Shown here piece after piece: positions 6,290 through 13,668 of a stretch of 33,343 nt of DNA. The position numbers were made by a program, and so were the translations under genes. Every line of letters begins with the position of its first letter. The stretch's first letter is position 1. The notes below the pieces were generated by a model. That model had not been told where the DNA came from, searched no databases, and saw only the letters and a program-made list of their open reading frames with translations. The DNA is from an uncultured Collinsella sp. (GTDB taxonomy: Bacteria; Actinomycetota; Coriobacteriia; Coriobacteriales; Coriobacteriaceae), in the NCBI GenBank assembly GCA_959605475.1, contig CAUHFS010000027.1:1-33343 (forward strand), given 5' to 3'.

Positions 6290-7489
6290 CTAGCGAGGCG
6301 TGTCTCCGCGAGCGTAATCGCCTCGGTCGACCGCACGATCGACCTGCGGCGAGATGTCGATGTTGCCACCATGGGCTCGGCCTGCGGCGCGAACGCGGTC
6401 ATCGCCAGCATCGGGAACGGCGCCGGCGTAACGGTTTCGAATCTCCCTTGCGTAACCGCGCCGGGCAAGAAGCTCATCACGAACCGCCGGATCCTCGAGC
6501 AGATCTTCATCGCACTTCGGTGCGATGAACTTAGGGAAGAGATTGTAGGCGACGCCCTTGCTCGCCTCTGCCTGCTCGACCCACGCCGAATACGCTTTCT
6601 TAAGCCGTTGAATGTAAATCTCGCAACGCCTCTCATAAGGAAGGGCTCGCTCGGCTTCCAGCACGTTATTTTTAAAGGCCGCCTCAAGCTGCTTGATCGC
6701 AAACCGCCCGTCAAGACGGGTCAGGTTGAAAGTGCATTTCGGATTGCCGGCCTCCTTGATATCGAGATCCGTCGCATAGACTCGGTTGTTCTTAATGAAA
6801 ATCTCTACGCCCCATGAGGCAAGTAACTTTTTGAACTGCTCCATAGTCTTCGGGTGATAGTCGTTGATTGCAATATGGATCAACTCGCGCAAATTGTTTT
6901 TATAGCTGTACTCTCCCCGATCGACAATTTTCTTTTCAGTGTCGCGCGGCTGTCGGTCTCGAATCTTCGAGTTCTTCTTTCCCTTTTCGAGCTGAGCGAG
7001 ATTCCAGGCCTTGTCCATTTCACGAACCCACGCAGCGCGTTCGTACTTTCCGCGACGCTCACCCGTCTCGCAACGCTTACCCGTCAAAAGATCCGTGCGG
7101 TTAATCGCCATATGGACCGCGTAACGTTTTCCCGCCTTATCGCTTTCCTCATGCAAGGCGACAATCACTTGTTGATGCGGGTAGTGTTTCGCAAGCCATT
7201 GCTCCGCGTAGGCCATACATGCATCGGGGGTCATCTTGCCTCCGTTGCAGCTGCACTCCTCGGGAAGAAACGCAAGAACCTGATGAAGCATCGTTATGTT
7301 CTTCGCGCCGGCACGCGCAGGCCTGTCGTGATGAAACATCTTCCGCGTCATAGCCATCTCGGAAAACCAGTACTTTCGGTTCGCGAGGTTCCAGCCGCCG
7401 CGGGCCAAAGCGTACTTTCCGTTAATGTACTTGCGCACGTTCTTCGCATAGCGCTCGGACGAAACACCTTTCTGCTTAACGACGGTCAT
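6290..7489 (-). CDS. mobA: relaxase / mobilization nuclease, MobA-like
   Basis: This 399-aa relaxase would nick oriT and lead the strand during transfer. The N-terminal 140 residues resemble the Relaxase/Mob nuclease domain: several candidate nucleophile tyrosines (14, 21, 26), then ALHEE (His113) and YAVHMAIN (His126, Asn130). The usual HxH before the Asn is AxH here (Ala124), so one expected metal histidine is missing. The C-terminal half is basic and coiled. ATG 7489 is chosen because the upstream TTG frame lies inside the MobC-like gene; this start overlaps that gene by 14 nt. No helicase or primase domain follows. It needs a helper conjugation system. Confidence 0.8.
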   Translation of the reverse strand: MTVVKQKGVSSERYAKNVRKYINGKYALARGGWNLANRKYWFSEMAMTRKMFHHDRPARAGAKNITMLHQVLAFLPEECSCNGGKMTPDACMAYAEQWLAKHYPHQQVIVALHEESDKAGKRYAVHMAINRTDLLTGKRCETGERRGKYERAAWVREMDKAWNLAQLEKGKKNSKIRDRQPRDTEKKIVDRGEYSYKNNLRELIHIAINDYHPKTMEQFKKLLASWGVEIFIKNNRVYATDLDIKEAGNPKCTFNLTRLDGRFAIKQLEAAFKNNVLEAERALPYERRCEIYIQRLKKAYSAWVEQAEASKGVAYNLFPKFIAPKCDEDLLEDPAVRDELLARRGYAREIRNRYAGAVPDAGDDRVRAAGRAHGGNIDISPQVDRAVDRGDYARGDTPR

Positions 7490-8063
7490 TTTGATCACCG
7501 CCGACGAAATAGCGCTGTTCGAGTTCTTCGATAAAGAGAGTGACTTTGCGGGCGTTCTGGTAAACCTTTTCAAGCGTTCGGAAAACTGCCTTCTCGTTGT
7601 AGGCCGGAAGACCTTGCGCGTGCACGAAGTACATCAGCTGGTTGAGGTTCGTCCCCTCGCGATACAGCTCGTGATAGATTTTTGCGACCTGGCTCATATC
7701 GAAATCGATCATCTCGATTTTCCCGGCCAGCATCACGCGGCGGGCATACGCACTGACGGTCGTGCCGAGCGCATCCGCCTGCTTGCGAATCGCCTCGTGC
7801 TCGCCATCGGTGACTTTGACGTAAATAACCGCCGAGCGCTTTTCGTTCGAATCCTCTGAAACGGTTTGCAGCTTTTTGCTACGGCCACCGTTCTTATTTT
7901 TGGAAATGGCTAGATCATCGAACGATTCATTCCAATGAATCAGTGCATAGCGAATGAATTCGGCTTTCGTCATGCCCGCCTTTTCTGCCAAAGCGGAAAG
8001 CGTTTCGTATTCTTCAGAAGTGAGTGTCGCCTTAACGGTGTACGGACGTTTGCAACTCATCAT
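7476..8063 (-). CDS. mobC: MobC-like relaxosome protein with two ribbon-helix-helix-like segments
   Basis: This 195-aa DNA-binding accessory protein is encoded immediately before the relaxase. Residues about 8-45 (YTVKATLTSEEYETLSAL, MTKAEFIRYALIHW) and about 77-115 (VIYVKVTDGEHEAIRKQA, TVSAYARRVML) both look like a strand followed by two helices, the ribbon-helix-helix plan. The second segment plus the helical C-terminus matches MobC proteins. The N-terminal half looks like an extra RHH copy joined by a basic linker. The start is one of two tandem ATGs (8063 or 8060). It should bind the palindromes upstream and help the relaxase melt oriT. Confidence 0.8.
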   Translation of the reverse strand: MMSCKRPYTVKATLTSEEYETLSALAEKAGMTKAEFIRYALIHWNESFDDLAISKNKNGGRSKKLQTVSEDSNEKRSAVIYVKVTDGEHEAIRKQADALGTTVSAYARRVMLAGKIEMIDFDMSQVAKIYHELYREGTNLNQLMYFVHAQGLPAYNEKAVFRTLEKVYQNARKVTLFIEELEQRYFVGGDQNDRR

Positions 8064-8615
8064 TCATGCCCCCAGGAAAGCAGAGCGAATCGGTGAGGCC
8101 ACCGATTCAAAACCGATATGAGATTGCTTTCCTTTTTAGGAGCGACTGACGTCGCGCCGATTTTTGAAGTGACGCCGTCGCTTCCCTTAGAGAAATGAAG
8201 GCGAACTTCATTTCTAACTTTATCGCCGTGTGAGGTGTTAAACAAGATGTGTTGGCAGATAAAGGGGGCGAGTATGGCCCCATTTATCTAGCCCAACACC
8301 AATCTTGCAATCACCGGGACGGCGATTGGGCGAAGCGTAGCGTAGACACGAAATGAGAGGCCTCGTTTCGAGCGAAAGGCTTCGCGGTGTCGTAGTGTCA
8401 GCGGAGACCGTGAGCGGAAGCGAATTTTTAACGCGAAGGATGCTGAGTGTTAGAAATTCGCTGTAGCGGACTCCGGGCGAGGGCTGGAGCAAGTTGATGG
8501 AAGACCTTACCGATTTGCGGAAGGTTTTGCCCGAAGCATCCGGCACCGCCGAATTCTTTTGGAACGGCCTCTCGTTTGATTGCTTTCCTATCGTTTGCTC
8601 CCAGACTGGGCGTCT
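8064..8615. other. gene-free region with palindromes: oriT candidate
   Basis: No convincing gene is present. It lies directly upstream of mobC, the usual oriT position. Perfect or near-perfect inverted repeats are: 8087-8095/8100-8108 (9-bp arms, 4-nt loop) followed by a second ACCGAT; an imperfect long pair between about 8250 and 8303 (GTGTTGG with CCAACAC); and 8419-8427/8454-8462 (9-bp arms). Positions 8320-8410 are full of short GCGAAGC-type palindromes. The nic site could not be identified. Confidence 0.5.
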
Positions 8616-8640
8616 AAAAAAGGCGGCCGAACCGGCCGCC
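8616..8640 (-). terminator. intrinsic terminator of the surface-protein operon
   Basis: On the minus strand a GC-rich hairpin (8640-8622; GGCGGCCG with CGGCCGCC) is followed directly by six T (8621-8616). It lies 47 nt after the lipoprotein-like gene and should end the transcript that begins at the XRE/surface-protein promoter. Confidence 0.85.
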
Positions 8641-8686
8641 CGCAAATTAACATTTACCAAATGTAAGAGGAGAGGAACGATGTACA

Positions 8687-9337
8687 TTACTCCCAGTGAC
8701 CGGCGACGTCGACAACCCAATGTTGTCCCGTAGCCTGCTGTTCATAATGTCCTTGGTCCTCAGAGGTGGTATACGAATCATTGATTGCAGAACCGCCGTT
8801 AGGATGCTGCGCATCGCCAAAAGTAGCGTGAGCGTGAGCGTCCATTTCGGCTGCAGATCCAAATGCTGCGTGGCATGCACTGCAGATCCAACGTTCATGG
8901 CGCGTATAAACCACATTCGGCACCCAGACCTGGCTGTAATCTGTCTCCCAGTGGCCCTGCTCGGCAACCCACTTCTTCTGGCTGCCGCCGTTGGAAGAGG
9001 AATTGTTGCTGCCGGAACTCTGCGAATTGCCGGGATTCTGCTTGGACTGGGAGGAATCGCCCTTGCTGTCCGACTTCGAGGAATCGGAAGACTTGTTATC
9101 CTCCTTCTTGGAGTCATCGGACTTCTGGTCCTTGTCGTCGGATTCTTTCTTCTCCTCGTTCTTGGTTCCAGAGGTTTGCGCCGCCTTTTCTTCGCTTGGC
9201 TTCTTTTTGTCTTTATTCTTTACCGCTGTGGCGGCCCTTTCCGTAGAGCCGCTTCCTTGCTTTGCAACGCTGGCACATCCAAGTTGAGGTGCCGAAAGGC
9301 ACACCAGAAGCGCAACGATAATAGCCTTTGTTCTCAC
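8687..9337 (-). CDS. lipoprotein-like surface protein with a C2H2-like zinc-binding domain
   Basis: This 216-aa protein starts at GTG 9337, preceded by AGGGAG; the ATG 18 nt earlier has no ribosome-binding site. The N-terminus is a signal peptide ending in QLGC (Cys21), an imperfect lipobox. A long Ser/Lys/Asp-rich linker (about residues 30-120) would span the wall. The C-terminal domain has a CSAC pair, 12 residues, then HAH and a later His, like a C2H2 zinc finger. It is flanked by two repeats containing GHW or GHY aromatic motifs (WVAEQGHWETD, GQHWVVDVAGHWE). Similar extracellular domains occur in Coriobacteria surface proteins. It is second in an operon after the CAP surface protein. Function unknown; surface-anchored partner of the upstream protein is inference. 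Confidence 0.7.
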   Translation of the reverse strand: MRTKAIIVALLVCLSAPQLGCASVAKQGSGSTERAATAVKNKDKKKPSEEKAAQTSGTKNEEKKESDDKDQKSDDSKKEDNKSSDSSKSDSKGDSSQSKQNPGNSQSSGSNNSSSNGGSQKKWVAEQGHWETDYSQVWVPNVVYTRHERWICSACHAAFGSAAEMDAHAHATFGDAQHPNGGSAINDSYTTSEDQGHYEQQATGQHWVVDVAGHWE

Positions 9338-9362
9338 ACCGATCTCCCTGTCCATGAAACCA

Positions 9363-9392
9363 GGCGTTGGACACTAGCCGATATCCAACGCC
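9363..9392. repeat. 9-bp inverted repeat between the surface-protein genes
   Basis: GGCGTTGGA (9363-9371) pairs perfectly with TCCAACGCC (9384-9392) around a 12-nt loop. It lies in the 65-nt gap between the two surface-protein genes. Without a T-run it is more likely an mRNA-stabilising or processing hairpin than a terminator. Confidence 0.4.
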
Positions 9393-9402
9393 CGACTCGC
9401 TT

Positions 9403-12400
9403 TTACATCTGCTCGCGGCGCTTCTTCCGGTCGAGGAAGACGCCGGTCGCCACGAGGACGGTACCGCCGATGACGAACGTCTCGCCGATGAGTCCCGCGC
9501 GGTCACCGGTCTGGGCGAGGCTGCCGGTCTGGGCGGTATCCGTGCCGGCGAGGTGCTTCGGGCTGTATGCCGCCTGCTGCTTTGCGACCTCCTCTGCCTC
9601 CTGTCGTGCGATCTCATCGGAAAGCTTCTGCTCCGCTGCGATGCGGTCGGACTTCGCCAACTCGTAGGCGGCGAGTGCCGCATCATAGCCGGGCTGGAGC
9701 TCGTCCACCGCGGTCTGCTTCTCGTCCAGGATGGCCTTGGCGGGCGCGACCTTGGCACGTGCCTCGACTGCTGCGGCGAAAAGCGCGTTGAGGGCGTCAT
9801 CCGCGTTCGCGTCACGGCCGGAAGCGATCGCCGCGCCGGCATCGATGGAGTTCAGCTTCGACAGCTTGGCGTCTGCCTGCGCCTTCGCCTGTTCGGCGGC
9901 GGAGACCAGGGACTCGGCGGCGCCGGCGGCTGCCTTCGCGGCATCGAGTTCGACCTTGGTGTCATTGACGGCCCTTACTGCATCCTGCTCGCGCTGCTGT
10001 GCCTCTGCGAGCTTCGCGGCAAGACCGGTGAGGATGTCGAGGTTCGACTGTGCGTCCTCGAGATCGGTCTGGGAGCCGGTAAGCCTGTCGGCGGCAACGC
10101 CGGTGTCGGTCTTTGCGGCATCGACGGCACGCTGGGCATCCGCGAGGGCGCGTGCGGTGGCGTCCGCCTTTTGCTCGGCGGCGGCGAGGACGGTCGCTTT
10201 CTCGACCTGATCGGCTGCCGCCGCGTCATGGACGCTCTTTGCGGTATCGACCGCCTTCTTGGCGTCGGCGACGTCCTGGAAGAACTTCGCGAGGTCGGCG
10301 TTCGCATCGTCCACGCCCTGCTGCTTAGCAGCGGTGTCCGCCTTGGCGGAATCCAACTTAGACTGTGCGGTCGTTACGGCTGCGTTGGCGGCATCAAAGG
10401 CGACCTGCTTCTGCTGGACGGTCGACTTTGCCGTAACGACTGCCGCGTTGGCGGCATCGAGGCTCGATTTCGCCGCATCCAACCCAGCTCGGGCATCCGT
10501 GACGCCCTGCTGCTTGGCGGCGAGATCGGCCTTTGCGGCATCGACGGCACGCTGGGCATCGGTGACGTCCTGCTTCGCGGCATCGACGTCTGCCTGTGCG
10601 GAATCCGCTGCGACCTGCTTCTGCTGGACGGTTGTGGCGGCGCCGGCGGCTGCCTGCTGCTTGGATGCGAGATCGGCCTTGGCTGCGTCGAGTGCGCTCT
10701 TGGCGTTCTTGAGACCGTTGATATAGGAGATCAGCTTCTGCTCGTACTCGTCGACGGAGATGGGGTTCATGTTCCAACCGGAGCCGGACCAGCCGGAGAT
10801 CTCTGCGGTGTAGCACTGCGTCTGAAGCCCGGACATGGTGCCCTTGGTGCAGGTTGCCATTCCCATAACGGCGAGTTCGGGATTGATGATGTTCATGTAA
10901 TGGCCGACGGTGCCGCTGCTGCCGTTCTCCCAGCGGCAGTTGTCTGCAATCCAATGGTTGATTGCGACGCCGTTCTTTGCATAGAAATCATAGGCATCCT
11001 TGCCGACAAGACCGGTGACTCCATAAAGGGCCTCCGTTGCCTTGTCGAAAAAGCCCTTCTCCTGCTCGATCCACTGCCCACTCGGATCGATTCCGTAATT
11101 CCATGCCAGATTTTCGGCAAAATCATATTGACGGGCATGATCGAGCACGGTGTCGCTGTAGTTGGCATCCGCAATGGCACCGGCGATGAGCTTGTAGGTG
11201 ACATGGAGCTCGGACAGGCCGACCGACTTGCGGTAGTCGTTGACGGACTTCATCCACCTGATCGCATTGAGCATGTTATCAAGGGACGTGGCGTCCTTGG
11301 AGTTGCCGACTTCGGTCTTTCCGGCATATTTGGCGTTCAGGATGATGTTGACTGCGTCATCGGCACCCATGGCACGGAAGAAGCCGATGGCTCCCTGCTT
11401 GAGCTGCGCGTCGGCGGAATCGAGTTTCGCCCGTGCCTCGTCGACCTTCTGCTGGGCGGCGGTCACGGCAGCGTCTGCGGTATCCTTCGCCGCCTTGGCG
11501 TTCGCGAGCTCTACGTCGGCGGCCGCCTTGGCGGACTCAGCGTCCTTGACAGCCTGCTTCGCGGCATCCAGCTTGGAGATGGCGTCGACGTTCGCCTGCT
11601 TGGCGGCATCGAGGTCGGCGTTCGCGGCATCGAGTGCGGACTGGGCGGCGTTCACACCGGATTCGGCATCGGCCGCGGCCTGCTGCTTTACGGAGAGGGA
11701 CGCCTGGGCATCATTCAGATCGGCCTGTGCCGTTGCCGCAGCGGACTGTGCCTGCTCGAGCTCGGACTCGCACTGGGACTGTGCCGCTCGTGCGGCGGCG
11801 AGGGCTGCCTCTGCGTCCGCGACCTTCTGTTTTGCCGCATCGTACTCCGGACCGCTGGCACCTGCCTCCGCTGCAGCGAGGTCGGCTTTCGCCTTCTCGT
11901 AGGCGGCGCTGGCGGCTGCGGCCTTCGCATCCGCCGCGTCCTTGTTCTGCTTGGCTGCAGCGAGGACAGAATCGGCGGCATCCTTTGCAGACTGGGCCGC
12001 AACCAGCTTGGACTGAGCATCGGCAAGCGTCGTGTTGGCGTTGTTAAGTTCGGCCTGTGCCCTGTCCACGGCAGCCTGGGCGTCACGCACGGCCTGCTCG
12101 GCGGCACTGATTGCCTCCGGGGTGGCGCTTACGGCATCTGCCTTGGCTTTATCGAGGGCATCCTTGGCATTCTGGGCCGCCTTGATGGCGGACTGGTACG
12201 CTTCGTCCTTCTCGGATGCATCTGCCTTGGCGTCTGCGAGACCCGCCTTCGCCTGCTCGAGGTGCTTGCCGGCGGCATCGGCGGCGTCCTTGCCCTCCGC
12301 GACCTGACGGGCGTACTCGTCCATTGCCGCACGGTCGGCTGCCGTACCGGCGTTGACTGCAGAATCGTAGGATACCTTGGCCTGGTCGCGGGCGGAAGCC

Positions 12401-12759
12401 GCCTCGTTGTAGGGGCCGGCGACCTCATCGTAGGATGCCTTGGCGGCGTCCTCCTTCGCCTTCGCCTCGTCGACTGCCTTCTGCAGGTCCGCGATGGTCT
12501 GTGCGGCGGATTTCGCGCCGGCACCGGATGCCGCGCCGGCGTGGGCGGCGATCGGCGACATCACGGCGGGGTGCTGCGTGCCCCCGTCACCGGTCTGGGC
12601 GAATGCCGTGAACGGTGAGATGAGGCTCGATCCGGTCATGGCGGCCATGGTCGCCGCGGTGACGGTCAGACGCGCGATCCCCTTCGGAGTGTGAATCTTT
12701 TTGCTTGGCAGTGCGGCGAAGTGATCGCCACCGGCAGCGAAATGCTTTCCCTGAGTCAT
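9403..12759 (-). CDS. LAQTG-anchored surface protein: coiled coil, CAP domain, coiled coil
   Basis: This 1118-aa secreted protein has a long signal peptide (residues 1-54, cleaved after AFA), an Ala/Lys/Asp-rich helical coiled-coil region (about 85-455), a CAP/SCP-PR1-like domain (about 460-675; HARQYDFAENLAW and GHYMNIINPELAVMG carry the His/Glu signature), and a second long coiled coil (about 680-1060). The sorting signal is LAQTG at 1081-1085, then a hydrophobic stretch and RKKRREQM. LAxTG is the signal used by class E sortases of actinobacteria; no sortase is encoded here. The extended helical arms presenting a central CAP domain suggest an adhesin or colonization factor. The coiled coils are strongly repetitive, so copy number may vary between strains. 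Confidence 0.88.
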   Translation of the reverse strand: MTQGKHFAAGGDHFAALPSKKIHTPKGIARLTVTAATMAAMTGSSLISPFTAFAQTGDGGTQHPAVMSPIAAHAGAASGAGAKSAAQTIADLQKAVDEAKAKEDAAKASYDEVAGPYNEAASARDQAKVSYDSAVNAGTAADRAAMDEYARQVAEGKDAADAAGKHLEQAKAGLADAKADASEKDEAYQSAIKAAQNAKDALDKAKADAVSATPEAISAAEQAVRDAQAAVDRAQAELNNANTTLADAQSKLVAAQSAKDAADSVLAAAKQNKDAADAKAAAASAAYEKAKADLAAAEAGASGPEYDAAKQKVADAEAALAAARAAQSQCESELEQAQSAAATAQADLNDAQASLSVKQQAAADAESGVNAAQSALDAANADLDAAKQANVDAISKLDAAKQAVKDAESAKAAADVELANAKAAKDTADAAVTAAQQKVDEARAKLDSADAQLKQGAIGFFRAMGADDAVNIILNAKYAGKTEVGNSKDATSLDNMLNAIRWMKSVNDYRKSVGLSELHVTYKLIAGAIADANYSDTVLDHARQYDFAENLAWNYGIDPSGQWIEQEKGFFDKATEALYGVTGLVGKDAYDFYAKNGVAINHWIADNCRWENGSSGTVGHYMNIINPELAVMGMATCTKGTMSGLQTQCYTAEISGWSGSGWNMNPISVDEYEQKLISYINGLKNAKSALDAAKADLASKQQAAAGAATTVQQKQVAADSAQADVDAAKQDVTDAQRAVDAAKADLAAKQQGVTDARAGLDAAKSSLDAANAAVVTAKSTVQQKQVAFDAANAAVTTAQSKLDSAKADTAAKQQGVDDANADLAKFFQDVADAKKAVDTAKSVHDAAAADQVEKATVLAAAEQKADATARALADAQRAVDAAKTDTGVAADRLTGSQTDLEDAQSNLDILTGLAAKLAEAQQREQDAVRAVNDTKVELDAAKAAAGAAESLVSAAEQAKAQADAKLSKLNSIDAGAAIASGRDANADDALNALFAAAVEARAKVAPAKAILDEKQTAVDELQPGYDAALAAYELAKSDRIAAEQKLSDEIARQEAEEVAKQQAAYSPKHLAGTDTAQTGSLAQTGDRAGLIGETFVIGGTVLVATGVFLDRKKRREQM

Positions 12760-12842
12760 TGTGCTGTTCCATTCCTTTTCCGTGCCCTATCCGACTGGGC
12801 ATCAGAACTCTTTCCAATAAAGGTAATTATGCGCCTTAACAG

Positions 12843-12883
12843 GGATTGTTGTATATAGTCCGTTGGCATAAATACAACAATCC
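12843..12883. promoter_or_regulatory. shared palindromic operator with overlapping divergent promoters
   Basis: GGATTGTTGTAT (12843-12854) and its perfect complement (12872-12883) are 17 bp apart. Because of the symmetry each arm supplies the -35 of one promoter and the -10 of the other: plus TTGTTG, 17 bp, TAAATA; minus TTGTTG, 17 bp, TATATA. The plus start would be about 12881, so the XRE mRNA is nearly leaderless if translation starts at 12884. Binding of one regulator dimer would block both directions. Confidence 0.65.
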
Positions 12884-13132
12884 ATGACTCTTTTTGTCAT
12901 GGATACGAAGACGCTTCAGAAATCATTCGGCATGAGATGCAAAGAGCTCCGCGCTGGACTCGGGTACAGCCAGGAGCAGTTCGCCAATTTGATTGAGATG
13001 GATCGTTCCTACTACGCGAGCATTGAAGTCGGACGAAGAAATGTCAGTCTTTCTAACCTCTCTAAAATTGCCAATGGATTCAACATATCAATTGCTGCAC
13101 TTATGACTGGTGTCAGCGATAAATCGGATTAG
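12884..13132 (+). CDS. small XRE-family transcriptional regulator
   Basis: This 82-aa protein is almost only a Cro/CI-type helix-turn-helix: RCKELRAGLGYSQEQFANLI, MDRSYYASIEVGRRNVS, LSNLSKIANGFNISIAALM. Start choice is open. ATG 12884 abuts the operator and would be nearly leaderless; ATG 12899 gives 77 aa and also lacks a ribosome-binding site. It is divergent from the large surface protein and shares its promoter palindrome, so autoregulation plus control of the surface operon is the simplest reading. The single-domain form has no ligand-binding or protease domain. Confidence 0.85.
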   Translation: MTLFVMDTKTLQKSFGMRCKELRAGLGYSQEQFANLIEMDRSYYASIEVGRRNVSLSNLSKIANGFNISIAALMTGVSDKSD

Positions 13133-13165
13133 TCCATCAATCAGCGAACGAAGTGAGCGAATAAA

Positions 13166-13349
13166 TCGGCGGCGTAGCCGGCGGCAAGGACACGGTACGT
13201 GGCCGCGCAGCGAGCTTCGCGAGCGAAGGGGGACAGCATCGCTGTCCCTATCTTTATCGACGGCTTAGTCGGCGGCAAGGACACGGTACGTGGCCGCGCA
13301 GCGAGCTTCGCGAGCGAAGAGGACGGCATCGCCGTCCCTATATCTTTAT
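13166..13349. repeat. two tandem ~91-bp repeats made of small hairpins
   Basis: Copy 1 spans 13166-13256 and copy 2 spans 13257-13349. Each holds, in order, a CGRC/GYCG hairpin, CACG-GTA-CGTG, a CTTCG-CGAG-CGAAG hairpin, and GGACRGC-ATC-GCYGTCC followed by CCTAT. Differences between copies are paired: CGGC/GCCG versus CGAC/GTCG, and GGACAGC/GCTGTCC versus GGACGGC/GCCGTCC. That indicates selection for structure. A degenerate piece precedes copy 1 (about 13144-13165). No gene is present. Confidence 0.7.
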
Positions 13350-13374
13350 AGTATATTTCTCTATTAATTGGTTT

Positions 13375-13538
13375 CACCAAAATGGGTATTGCGCAAGCTT
13401 CTGAACAGGCGTTTTTATCAAAAACTCAAAGCAGCCGAATCATCAAAATGGTGAAATTTTTTACCCAAATTGAGGAAGCGCTTCACCAAAATGGAACCGA
13501 CTAACGGCTGTTGAAAACTTTTTATCCCCAAAATGGTG
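13375..13538. repeat. array of four CACCAAAATGGTG-like sites
   Basis: Sites start at 13375, 13441, 13484 and 13526, with spacings of 66, 43 and 42 bp. Each matches the near-palindrome CACCAAAATGGTG at 11-12 of 13 positions; the conserved core is CAAAATGG. They lie 130-290 bp inside the right att core in AT-rich, gene-free DNA. They could be arm-type sites for the recombinase or Xis, or iterons for a replication protein. Confidence 0.6.
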
Positions 13539-13563
13539 ATTTCCTGTTTTCAGTGGAAAACTC

Positions 13564-13587
13564 GGTAAGTTAAATTATTTACTTACC
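13564..13587. repeat. 7-bp inverted repeat in the right end
   Basis: GGTAAGT (13564-13570) and ACTTACC (13581-13587) flank a 10-nt AT loop. It lies between the CAAAATGG array and the att core, so it may belong to the recombination region. Confidence 0.35.
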
Positions 13588-13628
13588 AGATTTACAAACA
13601 AAAGCAGTTCTTAACCCTAAAACCAGAA

Positions 13629-13667
13629 CAGGTCAGAAGCAAAATTAACTCCTGACCTGCGATTTTT
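13629..13667. terminator. inverted repeat with T-run next to the att core
   Basis: CAGGTCAG (13629-13636) and CTGACCTG (13652-13659) flank a 15-nt loop, with five T at 13663-13667 on the plus strand. It would terminate plus-strand transcripts before the tRNA, and the stem could also end the minus-strand tRNA transcript, whose native downstream region was displaced by the insertion. Confidence 0.45.
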
Positions 13668-13668
13668 C

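Noticed and set aside
8494..8733. 79-aa plus-strand frame across the terminator at 8616-8640
   Set aside because: It runs through a strong minus-strand terminator, lacks a ribosome-binding site and has no recognisable composition.
9367..12618. 1083-aa plus-strand frame opposite the surface protein
   Set aside because: It is the antisense of a GC-rich, Ala/Asp/Lys-repetitive gene; composition is Gly/Leu/Arg/Cys-rich with no motif, and the minus strand has signal peptide, CAP domain and sorting signal.
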